A stretch of 64,000 nucleotides of DNA from Branchinecta lynchi (taxonomy: Eukaryota > Arthropoda > Branchiopoda > Anostraca > Branchinectidae). The stretch is from positions 1,371,501 through 1,435,500 of the forward strand of contig JAKZAP010000021.1 in NCBI GenBank assembly GCA_023053575.1, written 5' to 3'. A model generated the notes under the pieces. The model was not told the origin of the DNA and ran no database searches. It was given only the letters and a program-made list of their open reading frames with translations. Positions 24,114 through 37,600 of this stretch are shown one piece after another. The position numbers and the translations under genes are program-made. The first letter of the stretch is position 1. Each line of letters opens with the position of its first letter.

Positions 24114-24848
24114 TGTTACGATAGAAACAGAAAACCGTGATTTTCGGGTTTTTTTTTATTGATCAGCTAATTATCCCTCTAGGATGATATGCGAGGGTAA
24201 ATATAAATTCGGATATTTCGGTTGCACTTCCGGCAAACCGTCTTCAGCGATAAACAAGCAACTAAATCATAAAATCCAACACAATACCAACAGAAAAGTG
24301 ATGCGGAACAAACAAAACATACAACGATATGTAGGTTAAAACGCATCGACTTCGGTAATATACGTTCTTTTTTTCAACTCAAAAGACATAGACAGAGACA
24401 TTTTTTTAATTTCATCAAAAACACATAAATTAAGGAAACAATTTACCATTAACGGCCACTTTTAAGACAACAAAAATCCTGATTGTGGCCGTAATTCTAA
24501 CCACCATGAATCCACTATATCATTCCCTCATTCCCTCCCCACCCCTGGTGGGGGGGGGGGGGTAATTTTTTTTTTTTTTTTTTTTTTTTTTAATAAATAC
24601 CCCTCTTATCACACTTCTTTCCTTTTTAAATAATGGGAAAGACTGTTGATTGATCACGTTCGCCGACATGGAAATATAATCAGTCACACAATTGGCCACA
24701 TGCTCCCCGTAAGCCTGACGAATATAAGGTTTGAACCCAAGCTGACCATTCATTAGAGGGATAATTAGCTGATCAGTAAAAAAAACCCGAAAATCATGGT
24801 TTTATATTTCTATCGTAACGAATGGTCAGCTTGGCTTCAAACCTTATA
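24114..24848. mobile_element. Nested foldback element with ~65-bp inverted ends
   Basis: TGTTACGATAGAAACAGAAA through CAGCTAATTATCCCTCTA at left is mirrored at 24,756-24,820. A second inverted pair, AAGGTTTGAACCCAAGCTGA (24,725) and TCAGCTTGGCTTCAAACCTT (24,824), brackets the right arm. The interior includes a G run and a long T run near 24,549-24,590. Confidence 0.78.
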
Positions 24849-25038
24849 TACAATATTTGTTCTAAAAATTTTGGTTCCTGAAAAAAAAAAATTGTGTAAA
24901 TTTTAGCTTTCCGTGTGTTCTCTCGAACAATGCAACGGGAAAGGAGAAAGAAGTTCGATGAATCGGATTCGCACAGTTTTCCCGATGTGCCTTGTTCGCC
25001 GGAAAATGATCCCGGAATCTCGCGAAAACCCCCATCTA

Positions 25039-25208
25039 CACTGTACAAAACAAATCTTGCAGTAATTGCTACGGGGATTATTCTTGTCTCTGTTGAGGTA
25101 AGATTATCTTTAATTCGGACTGATCTTATCCCAGTAGAGATAAGATTAATCCCAGTACCAAATACTGCAGTTAACTTTAATCCTTACTCGGAGAAACTTT
25201 TTACAGTG
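25039..25208. mobile_element. Small MITE, CACTGTAAAA family, copy 1
   Basis: The ends CACTGTACAAAA and TTTTTACAGTG are inverted and flanked by TA on both sides. The interior contains repeated GATAAGATTAATCC-like motifs shared with copies at 35,809 and 50,532. Confidence 0.8.
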
Positions 25209-25479
25209 TAGTCTCAGTTTTCATTAGTTGCGTTTTAGATCGAAATTTGAAGTTACCTTCAACCTCAAAGGTCTCTGCTTAAATACCGTTTTTGGTCGCA
25301 GGTCACTGTTCCTTCGTCCTTCAAACTCTAACCGTCGAACTTCGTGCCGGAACTTAAGCAACCGGCTAAGCGAACGGCGAACAAAACTTGGATCAAGTCT
25401 CAAGTTTTCTCAGTCTTAATCCTTCGCACACAATGCAGAACTTCCCTGGTGATTATTTTTTTTTTTCTTTTTTTTCTAG

Positions 25480-25642
25480 AACTGTCCCGTCAGTGCGCTT
25501 AAGGCTTATATGATGGCTGATTCGCTTGGAGTAGGAGGAGCATCAATCAATCATAGTCAAGGGCCCATGATCCCGCTTTCCCCGCCAACGTGTGAAGTAG
25601 ACGAGTCGCCTCTGAAAAAAGCCATGGATAAAAATAAGGAAT
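25480..25642 (+). CDS. Mrtf: Mrtf exon with start codon
   Basis: The acceptor is a long T-rich tract ending TTTCTAG; the donor is GAAT|GTAAGT. Coding probably begins at one of two adjacent ATGs (25,510 or 25,513). The protein starts MADSLGVGG if the second, better-context ATG is used. The exon contributes 44 codons plus one base, ending SPLKKAMDKNKE. The lead from 25,480 to 25,509 is also open in the same frame (NCPVSALKAY), so the exon could be internal coding sequence if an upstream exon supplies the start. Confidence 0.85.
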
Positions 25643-28600
25643 GTAAGTACTGTAATCTTTAGATGTACATTTCACGCCTGATGGGTAGGGCTATTAGCTG
25701 TAGAACAAATGTCAAACACCATACCTGAAACTGAAACAATGAATAAAAAAGTTGAATCGGTCATTGGATAAGTTGATAACATTTCCCAAAAAATATTATT
25801 CAGGAAGTGTCCATGTAGGAATGGAGCGGGAACGCTTGTGAAAATAATGAATCAAGTTCAAGTTCTGTTTATTTCAAACTAAATTCAACACGAATGAATC
25901 ACTTTAAACCATTCCCGCCAACGTGTGAAGTAGAAGAATCACCTCTGAATAAAGCCAAACAAACAAACATAAAACAACAACTGAAGTTTAACCAGGGCCG
26001 ACTGGTAAGTGATTTTTTGCGGGTGGATTGTGGCAACTAGGTCGTTATCAGTAAGTGTCAGACACCTATCAGACACAATAATAATATATTCGCAAATTGG
26101 ATGGCAGGCCGTTACGCCTCTATAATAATAATTGTATTTGAAAAAAGCCCGAGGGCCATATACAGGTACAGGTTATTAATACACAGAAACGTCAATCACC
26201 ATACAACTAATCTACGGAGAACTTTCTATAATCCAGTGCTCTAGGTACAAACCTACGGATGTACGCTTTAGGATACCAGGAAGTGTCGGGATATCCCCAC
26301 CGAAAATCTCCCTACGGAGATCCGAAAGCTCTTGGCACCGGCTTAGAAAATGACCGATATCCTCATCTTCACAACCCGTCAGGGGTCTTGTTTTCTTGCT
26401 TTATATTTATGTTTTGTAGTCTTACTAGTACAAATGAATGAATGAATGAATGAATGAAACAAACCGCTTATTAAAGCAGCAAACGGCGAAAACCTTATTA
26501 ACGGCAGCCTTCAGAAAATCTGTTAGTCTTTCTGGAGTATCTGGAATGTATTTAAAAAATCTAAATTTTTTATATCAGTAAGTCAATCTTCTCAGTCTTC
26601 TCATAGGTTCTAATCAAGATGGTTTTCGCGACATTTTCACTAAGTCATTGAAGTAACCCTAGGTTCACACAGACGTTCACACTGAGGCGATATCGGCCAT
26701 CACCGAGATTTTCGTCGCCAAAGTCGGCGATTTTTGCTTCGTCAGGCGATTTTCAATGTTGGGAAAATTCAACTTTAATCTGGCGACAGTACGATTTTAT
26801 GCATGCAACAGCAACATTTCGCACTAAATTCTGTTGCCGACGAAAATTCAGTGTGAACATCCAGGCGATAAAAATCTTCTATCGCTGCGATTGAAAAATC
26901 TCGTTCGTCGCCGCGATTTGCTCTGCTTGAACCTAGGGTGAATCGTACGTTATTCGATCGCGTGTTCCTGTAATGTCCCAAGTTTGTGATAATAAATAAT
27001 ATTAAAGGACACCTGAACAATGAAACCATACTTGAACACACCGTGGAGAATGCATTTACAGACATGGCCACGGAGAGCATTCTTCTCCTGAGCGTGACGT
27101 TTTCAAAATAGGGATTTTCATTTCTGGAGGTTTGCACATGCAAACTCCAAGACAAAAAGCGCAATCCATTCAAATCTTGTACAGCGCTGGCGGGATCGTA
27201 TTGGAATTTCTTCTAGATATATATTTGGGTCTAACTGGTTAAAAAATATTCCAGAAGAAGGGTTGATTGGAGACATTTGTTCATTCTAACATTGTTCGGT
27301 ACTGAAATAAGGCCATATGCAAAATGGAGCAAAAATCATAGCTTGGAAACACTATTTCGTATTTGGATTGGGTTTTCTGCTGGCAATGTTAACGGAAGTC
27401 ATACAGATAGGGATGATAATTGGTACTCTTCATTCAGGTGTCCTTTAATAATCAGTAGTAGTGAAACTACTATCATGTTCGCGCAGTGTTTGTATTATTA
27501 TTCATTACATGTCACATTTAGTTCTTTCCATCCTTAAAATGACATTCAGAACCTGTCCGAAAGCTCCAATACGAACGAAAATGCTGAATTAATTCAGCAT
27601 TTTATGCAGCATTTCGCTTTCGGACTTAAATTTTCGCTGAATTTAATGTGAATTAATGTTTCGCTGAATTATGCTGAATTAATTCAGCATAAAATTCATC
27701 GACAAATTCAGCAAGAATGCTAAATTTTCATGAAGAAACTTAGGAGTACGGCGATTCTCTCAATGTTTTCGGCGGCAAACGTAACAAATTCAAAAAGACA
27801 ACTGACAATTCGGCAAAAATACCAAATTTAAGACAACGAAGGTCTTAAACGTCTTAAAAGGTCTTAATGGTCAACGAAGAAAGGAAAGATAAGAAGGTTG
27901 GATATCAGTAGCTCATCCATTTTGTCAGCTTTATACAGCTAATTCTTTTTTCTTCTTCTTCTTCCTGACTTTTTTGGTATTCTAGAAGTATCAGAGAAGA
28001 AAGAAAGGTAACAGCTTTCGGACAAAAAAAGAAAAGAAAATGCAGCATTAATGCAGCATTTACAGCACCAAAAAGCTTTCGCACACGTTCTCAAATAAGT
28101 ACTCCGCAGGTCAAACAAGGTCAGACTAGGTTTGCAACCTCCGTTTTACATAATTGGTACGTAAAGGCACGTTAGTCTCTGTTCCCACCTTATTAATTTC
28201 CCGAATAATTCTTGCAGCGGGTAGATGATGTTTCGGCTAATAATAATAATAGTTTATGAATGAATGAATGATGTATTTTATTCAGCCAAAAAAGCCATAA
28301 TCTAACAAAAATAAATAATAAATAAGGAAAAATAACACATCAACAAAGCAACCGCTAAAACTTATTACTCGGCCAAAGCAAAACAGTCAGCTTAAAGTGC
28401 CTTCCACACTCCAAGATTATAGAAGATAGGTTTTGCGGCCAACTGTACAAGATCATTATCACTCTTATTGAGGCGATTAAATAGAGATACACAAGGTTTC
28501 CGCTGGAGCTCTTTCAATGTAAAACAACGTTTTGCCACTAGAACTTCACTAACACTACATCTACGTGGCAGGCGAAACAGTTTCCTTATAGCACTGTTAT

Positions 28601-31600
28601 ACACAACCTGTAATCTTGATAGTGAACCCTCTCTAGCATTCGTAACTAGGCCTAGGCAACAAAACTGGTAGAAAAATATTTTATACAACCGTATCGTTAA
28701 GGAAACCAAATTTCCAAACCAAAGCATTTGCTCTTTTACAAAAGCATTTTCATAATTTTATTGTATTTATTGACCACCTATCCCGGAGGAAAAACAAGTG
28801 GAGTAGTAAGGGTTGTCATGTTCTTCAATTCTGTATTAACCGGTCAGGTTAGGGCAAAAAGTTAAACAAAGAAAAATCCGTAATGAATCAACGTCAGTCA
28901 GACTGTCAGATCTTTGTTCTCCCTCACAAGATAAATATTATGAATTTGAAAGTGTTCCAAGCTTAGAACTGAACCGAAAATAATTTTAATTTTTTCAGTA
29001 GCCTATTATACCCAGATCGTGGACAAGCCAAATGGGTGGTAGTCTTGTAACATAACATGAAAAAAATCTGTCCAGAACTAAATAAAATACAATGGATTCT
29101 GATATTGTTAGTACTGGACGATTTTTCTCTTGCGCTGGAAAGAATTAAAGCCATTCCCTTTCTTTCTTGAATGACGTATGTCCCTCGTAAATATTGTTTG
29201 AATATATGTTTCAAAGTCGCTTGGGCTCAAAGGGTATTTAGTCATAAATACCTCAAGGTTCTTGTTTAGCCCAATAATTTAAACCCCCTCCCCCACCATT
29301 AAATGTAGGGCTACAGAGCCCATCTACGAAGTCGACCTTACTCTTGGCCCAAAGAATCCTCACACCAAGTTTCATCAAAATATTTCATTCCCTTCGAGAG
29401 TTATCGTGCTTACAGACGGACTGACAACTTTCGCGATGTCATAGTTATCCCTCGTTTTGGGATCCCAAAATGGTTGTGATTCTCAGTAATGTTGTCAGCC
29501 GTTTTATGAAAGTGCTGCATTTTATTTCAAAGTCTCTAAAGGATTCTTCACTTTAAAATTAGAAGTTAGGAAAGAGTTACTCGCAGAACTAGGGAAACCA
29601 AGAAGAAATTTAGATAATTTACTATAAGTAACTTTTAAAGCAGAAAGTCCAGAAGGATGGAAAGAAGAAAATAACCGGATTTCTCTCAAGGCGTTCTGTT
29701 AACATTTGGGTAGCCCGTGTTCTTCTTTTCCTCCGCTTTGGGTACCTGTAGGGACATTCCCGACCACACCAGAAACATATATTTATTTTATTCACATATG
29801 CCTTGAAAAGCTCACAGAGACTCGAGTCTAGCGTTTTCCTACCCCCAATATTTGTCACAAACACATAATGTGGTATTTCCCCAGGTAAAAAAAAAACCCA
29901 ACTAAATGACATTTTAATGGCAATGCTGCCTGTACCCTTCTTTTCCTCCGTTTTGGTTCATGTAAGGACATTCCCGACCACACCAGAAAAACGTATTTAT
30001 TTTGTTCACATTTGCCTTAGAAAAGCTCACAGCGACTCGAGTGTAGGGTTTCCATACCCCCAAAAGACCAATTTGTCACAAACACATAATGTTGTGTTTC
30101 CTGAGGTACAAAAACAACAGTCAAATGACATTCTCATGGCAATGCTGCCTGCACCCTTCTTTTCTTCCGTTTTGGTAGCTGTAGGGACATTCCCGATCAC
30201 ACCAGAAAAATGTATTTATTTTGTTCACATCTGCCTTAGAAAAGCTCACAGAGACTCGAGTGTAGGGTTTTCATACCCCCAAAAGACCAATTTGTCACAA
30301 ACACATAATGTGGTACTTCCCGAGGTAAAAGATGAACGATGAACTGATGGTTGTGCTGGTTGAACCTAGGGTTTGTCACATAACAGAAAATTGACACAAG
30401 CCCATAATTTTGTCCAATGTGTGGTGAGGCAAACGATGGTCTTATTCATTTTTTTTTTTTTTCATTTCTTCTTTATTGTGTGGAGAGTTTGATATGGCGC
30501 GTGTAAGTATACGGAATGGAACGAGTCTTTCTTTCTTTTCGGTGCGAATTACAGAGAAACGACTGTTTTGTATTATCTACTTATAGTCAGTGTTCAAAGT
30601 GAGGCCGAGTTATATAACTAAATAAATAACGAGCTCGTATCCGTGCCGGCCCCCAGTGATCGAAATATATCGAAATATATATTGTTTTTTAAATTAAAGA
30701 AACTGAACCTGTGTGGCCGTGATGAATTAGAAGATTTAAGGGAGAAGACTTTTAAGTGAGGAGTTCATGGGAGGGAGTGGTTGTTAAAAATTATGCGGAG
30801 TACGTCTTTTCTTAGTTTGAGAAACCTGCCGATGTTCCGCCGAGTGGTTAGTCTTCAGGGAAAACTGTTTGAGCGGTGTTTGTGGTAATGTAGTAGTCAG
30901 AGGCGTTACTAGCCAAAATGTTTTTTTTTCGGGGGGGGGGACAAGGTATTTAACGACTGGCTGGTAATTTTTACCGACTGTTTTTGCAGAAAAAACGACT
31001 GTTTTCATGAAAAAATCAACTGTTATGGTGAAAAATCGCGGAGTTTCGCGCCGACTCAGTTATTTTTTTTACCGACTGGCCGACAACATTGGGGGGGGGG
31101 GGCGTCCCCCCTCCCCTGCCCCACCCAGTCGTGACGCCCCTGATAGTAGTGTGTTAGTTTCCTTTTGTATTTACGTTTATTTATTTTGTTTGTTTGCAAT
31201 GGCCTTTGGTCTTTTTAGGTAAATAAATATCATATCACATGCAAAGCGGATACGTCAGCTACATTTTATTAGTGCGATACTTAGCTATATTTTTTGTTTA
31301 CTATGGCCCTTGGGCTTTTAAGGTAAATGAATATCGTATCATATGAACCATATTTGACGATGCAAAACGGGTACGTCAGCTACATCTTATTACAGTTATA
31401 TTTTTAAGAGTCTTTACGTGTTTTTCCACAAATTAATTTTCAAGCTTGAGCGGCCTGAGCCTGAAGAGGCTCCTTGCAATGAAGGGCCGAAATATAGCTC
31501 TTATAAAATATAGCTGACGTATCCATTTTGCATTGTCAAATATGATTGGCAGTCAGCTTGTTCTGAAGGAACACATAATCTTATGAAGTTGGTTGAGTTT

Positions 31601-34600
31601 TTTCTCCGTCGATACTTCGGCTCTTCTTGGCAAGGGCCTCTTCAGGATGTGGCTAGAACAACGACCGTACAATCGTGATTGTACTTTATTGTTATTGGTT
31701 ATAACAATAAAGAAGGGTTGAAGTGTTGCTGGAACGAGTTTTCGCTGACGTCTCGTTTTAGCGCCATTAACTACGATTCGCAGTCAACTTCGGCTGAAGG
31801 AATACTTGTTGGCACACAGATTACAACTTACACCGGTTCAATTCCAAAATATAGGCGGGAGCGGGGGCGGGAGGGATTTATAAGTGGTACATGATTCTCC
31901 AAGAAAGAAACATACAAACATAAAGGCAGGATGCTTTCTCCAAACTGTCCGTAGGATTAGATTCTAATAGAAATTGGCTGTGCGGTCAATAGGTGGTTTG
32001 AGGTTTCCGGTCTCTTTAAAATCGCATAGACATTGCTACAGTTATAGTTCAGCGTCGGAATGAAAATGTGTTGTAACAACCGTGATTTATCCCTAATTAG
32101 TACCAAGGTCGCCAGCGGTGAGTATAAGGGAATTTGCTCCTAGCAGAGCAATTGACCCCCTCAGTTACTTATACCCCTACCTATGACATCGCAAAAGTTG
32201 TCCGTCCGTCCGTCTGTAAGCACGATAACTCTCGAAGGGGTATCGTTTATGGGGTAAGAAGACATGGTGAGCACGATGATGAAATTCTTTTTCTCGCCGG
32301 ACAAGTAGTTTGTCCGGAATCCGGCAAAACCCTGAAAGTTTGTTAAAAGTAAAAGTTTCATTTGAAGTTGATTAAATGTTTGATTTAGGGGTAAGAAGAA
32401 ATGCTGAACACGATGGCGAAAACCATTTTCTCTCTGGACAAGTAGTTCGCCCGGAATCCGGCAAAAACCGGAAAGTTGGTTGGAAGTAAAAGTTTCATAT
32501 AAAGTTGATTAAATGTTTGATTCAGGGGTAAGAAGACATGCTGAACACGATGGTGAAAACCATTTTCTCGCCAGACAACTAGTTAGCCTGGAATCTGGCC
32601 AAAACTGGAAAATATGTCAAAAGCAAAAGTTTTATCTGAATTTGATTAGATGTTAGTTCTAGGGGTAAGAAGAGACGTTGGGTCTGTATATGACAATTAT
32701 TATTTACTTGGACATATAATTAGTCCAGAATCCGGTTGTACCCGCATTTGTTTTAAGTCAAAGTTTTATTTAATGTTGATTAGATGTTCGTATAGGGATA
32801 AGGAGATACGCTGGATTCGTTTCTGAATTTTCTTTTGTTGCTGGAATTCGGGCGAAACGGCAAATTTGGCAGAAGTAAAACAGGAAGTTTCGGTCAGTAT
32901 CGTCAAAATAGATATGGCCTAAAGAGGTATAGATTGATAGATAGATGGAATATCTGAACTCGGTTTTCTTTGATGATTAGCCTGGCGAAGACAAGACCCA
33001 ATTGTCTGGATCAAATCTTAGTTTTTTGGGATCCCATCGGCACCTTTGGTCTTGTTTAAATTGACAGGTTTTCCAACACAAATAGTTTATTGTCTCACCA
33101 AAGAAGGCATGCTTCAAGAGGGACGTTTTCAGTAAGTCATGCAGGAGTCGGGAATGAAATACCTCTGTGTATTAGGAATGCAACAGCCCTTCAATCTCTT
33201 AGTTATTTTAGTTATTAAGAGTTATTTTCCAGTGATAGTAGTTGAGAATTGGTAGCCTTTTTTTTTATTAAAAAAATTATGTTTCTTTTTATGTTTGTTC
33301 TAACAATAAGTATTATTTAATGAGCTCTAGAACAAGAAGTTTTATTTAATGAGCTCCTTATTTGTATATTCGTCTCCCATAGGCCGCATGGCTTTTGTAT
33401 GCGGACATGCAGTTAGTTCCGGGAATTATATTATTTTTTTGTTAATAAATAATCTGAATCTGAAAAATCTGAAATCAATTTTGCCGTGATGGAGATTGCT
33501 CCCTCATGTGTGGCTGACAGTCAAAGTTGATGAAATCCGTTTTTGTAATGACGCATGTCTGTGCAATGCGAACATGCGATTAAATCGTGTTTAAAGCTGA
33601 TTCTGTTTAATAATGATAAGTGATACTAGACAATCAGCAGAAAAGACTTAGCTTTTTAATAACTCTGAGAAACTTGGAGTAATCGCACCGATGAGAGTCA
33701 TAAATTTTTTTTTTTTTTCTATTTTTTTTTTTTTTTCGAATTCAATCAAAAATTCAATAGACACAATTCTTTGGGCGACAAGTTTAACGATATAATAACG
33801 ATACATCCTATCTATAATGCACTTGAAACTACTGATCGATTCAGCACTAACCATCCAGCATTTAACGGTCTAAGCGTCTTAAAAAAACCGCAACCACACT
33901 GTCATAAGTTTGATAATATTAACGGATGGTGCGCATCCATGTGCTAAATGTTTGATCTCTAATAGAATGTTGATAATGTATCTGTTTTGCACCGTCAAAT
34001 ATGATTCACAGTCAGCTTTGCTGAAGGAATATCTGTCACCGAAGTTCGGAACTTCAAATCGCACATGCATGCCGCCGTATCCATCTTAGCTGGAGAGAAG
34101 AAAAGACAGGTGCCTCCAAAACCAAAATGCAAGAATCTCTACACTTTCGACGACCCAATTGAACAACGAAAACAGCAGCCCGTGTCCAGAATAAAATCAC
34201 AGCACCAGCTTTTTTCAGAGAAGAAGTTCACAGAATCAGATATTTAAGGAACGATCTTTAATCGTTTTCTGCAAGTTCATTCTTCAGCTTGAGCGGTTTG
34301 AGCCTGAAGAGCAGAGCAAAGTAACACTAGAGAGTAGCACCAAGACTTTAAAAAAGTGACACACAGTCGAATAGCAACGACACTAGCAAAACTAGCGATA
34401 GAGAGCGTCCCTTCTTAAACTCATTCAGCCGTTCACCAGCGCTGGCTCAGATAACTTCATATTCTGAACATAGCAACTAGAAATTTCTATACCCGCAAGT
34501 TTGTCTCGCTTTAAATGCCGCAAGCTTAGTGAGCGGCGCAACGAATATGGCCCGCTGCAAAGCATGGAAAGCATAGGTTTTGGCACTGTAGCCAAAATGT

Positions 34601-37600
34601 AGCTTTGGAAATGCAGCTGACGTATCCGTTTTGCACCGCCATACATGCTAAATGTTATAAGACATGCCGATAATATTTGTTATAACCCTTTTGTGCTATG
34701 TTTCACGACCCTTCGAAGGGTCGTAACATAAATACTCTCAGCATTTCCCATAATATATAATACAAAGATGTGGATCCATTTTATGTTATAAATGTTATCA
34801 AGTTTTGGATAGTGTAGGCTCACGAAGCAGTATGAATCTTTTCTTTGAAGTTTTGAGCCTCAGATCTAGGTCTGCAGTAAAAGATGAATGATGACTTTAT
34901 TATATTTTTTCTTCTTTTTTTTTAGCTTTGAAGGTGAAGCTTATGATGCGACGACCTATTTCACAGCTAGTCGACCAAGGAATCATGCCACGTGAGTAGT
35001 TGACCTTACAATATTTCTTCATGACTATAAGCGGATAATGACTTACATAGCAAAAAATAGACTAGTTGCGTGTTTTACCTCAATTCACCTCGCCATTGTC
35101 CTCTCGATTCTCCTATTTCGCGCTTTATGACTATTAAGTGAGATGGGGGGCGGTGGGTAGGTTGTGACGAGGAAATCATTTTTCTTTCCTATATTCTTTT
35201 TTTCTCTCTCTCTTTCTTTACCTCTTTTTCTTCTTTTTTTGAAAATATATTAGATTAGTTTTTATGTCATTATTTATTGAATAATTTCAAGTTAAAAGGT
35301 GGTTAGAAGATACAGCCACCCACAGGACTGTTGTCTTTTGTGGGGTTGTTGAGTTTTTTTGTACAATGTAGTTGTGTTTTCTTGTTGAAGTAAAAAAAAT
35401 ATCTGAATCTATCTGAATCTGAAGATGAAGGCAATACTCTTAATAACTATCTCTCCAGTCTCCTTGCTGATGCAAAATCTCCGGCATCTTCGGGTACCTA
35501 GCGGAAGAAAGGCAGAAGTGGTGTCACAGCTGCTTCCAAAGATCGCCGTGATTTGTTTGACACAAGATTTGAGTCGTGAGTTTGAGTCGTCACGGAGACG
35601 CTACTCCTTCTTCATGAGGATCACTGGCGTTTTTGGGACTTAGTCATATAGAGTATTCTCCTTCTGTGCGTTTTTGTCAGAACCGAGAACGGGGAAAGTT
35701 TTGCGATTCTGCAGAATCAAGAAGTTGCCTCGACAGTCAAATTCTCGGTTCTCCTTATCCGTTCCCCTTCTAGATTGGTCAGCGAAGGGCGGGTCTTCAA
35801 CCCGTATACAGTGTAAACAAAAATCTTGCAGTATTTGCTACTCTAATTAATTGTCTCTAAAAAAGATAATCTTATCTCTAATTCGGATTAATGTCATCTC
35901 AGTAGAGATAAGACTAATCCTGGCATCAAGTACTGCAGTTAACTTACCTTTGTTAACTTACTTGCCTGATCCTTATACTCGTAGGAACTTTTTATAGTGT
36001 AAGCAGGTTTAAACGGGTGGCAAAGTTATGGTCCATTTACACACTGCGTAAAATCCGAGCCTATTTTGAGATCCGAGCGTACGCACGTCTTGAGCTTGAG
36101 AAGATTTCTAGCAACACGGACATATTTGGATATAAAACGGACCGATTTCTCTCAAATACGTCCGTACGGCTAGAAATGTTTTCAAGCTCAAAACGTGCGT
36201 AAAATACGCTCGGATTTCAAAATACGCTCGGATTTTACGCAGTGTGTAAAACCCACCATTAGTGTTCTTGTCTAAAGGCGTACTCTCGCCGTTCCCCGCG
36301 GACTCCACTTGAGGAGTCCCCGCGTTTTTGTTTGTCCCAGGGACTCAGTCCCCGTATTCTCGCGAGTCCCCACGGACGGGGAATGCTCTCATTATCATAG
36401 CCATCATCAAAAAGGACTCCCTTTCAGATTCGGAGGGGAATCCATTTTGCTGGTGTTGGTACAAGGTAAAATTAATTAAAAATAATCAGAATAAACAAAA
36501 CCAAAAATAAATTGGCTCTAGACTAATTTTGTGGACGGCTTATTTATTTTTCGAAAAAAATCCATGTTGGAAGCATTCCCCGTGTTCTCGCTGTTTCTGT
36601 CCGCGGAGTCCGCGTGTAGTGACTCCCTCTATTCTCGCCGTTCCCTTTGATTCCCCGAGGAGTCCTTGAGGAACGGCAAGAATACGCCTTAAAGCGAGAA
36701 GGGCAAACCGCTAGTTTGTCCGGAAATCGGGAATGGAGAAGCGAGAACTGACAATTCAGATCAGAAACGCACCTAATGATTGCCTATAAGCTAGTTTAAA
36801 CGGGTGGCAAAGTTAAGGCGTAATCTCGTCGTTCCCCGAGGACTCCTCGGGGAATCAAAGAGAACGGCGAGAATAGGAGTCACTCCACGCGGACTCCGCG
36901 GACAGAAACAGCGAGAACACGGGGAATGCTTCCAACATGGATTTTGTTCGAAAAATAAATATGCAGTTGACGAAATTTGTCTGGAGCCGATTTATTTTTG
37001 GTTTTGTTTATTCTGATTATTTGTAATTAATTTTATATTGCACCAACACCAGCAAAAATTGATTCCCCTCCGAATCTGAAAGGGAGTCGGTGATGATAAT
37101 CAGAGCATTCCCCGTCCGTGGGGACTCGCGAGAATACGTGGAGTGAGTCCCCGGGGCAAACAAAAACGTGGGGACTCCTCAAGTGGAGTCCGCGGGGAAC
37201 GGCGAGAGTACGCCTTTAGTGTTTTTGTCAAAAGCGAGAATGGAGAAGCGAGTAGAGCAAAAACAGCTATTTGTCCCAAAATCGAAAATTGAGAAGCGAG
37301 AACTAAGAATTCAGGTAAAAAAAACAACCAATGATGTAGCCTGTTGGGCCACGCAGCAACGCAGAAAATCGCACTACAGTTTAGCCCGTGGCTCACACAG
37401 ACGTTCACACTGAGGCGATATCGGCCATTGCCGAGATTTTCGTCGCCAAAATCGGCGATTTCTGTTGCTTCGTCAGGCGATTTTCAGTGTTGGGAAGATT
37501 CAGCTTTAATCGGGCGATAGTACGATTTTATGCACGCAACGGCAACATGGACGACCCTTTTGATGATTCATTTTTAGAAAAATTAATTACTTTTTATTAT

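Noticed and set aside
26775..27173. 132-codon minus-strand frame
   Set aside because: It runs across two adjacent MITEs and the gap between them.
29917..30342. 141-codon frame as a gene
   Set aside because: It is two units of a tandem repeat with no motif and is broken in the third unit.
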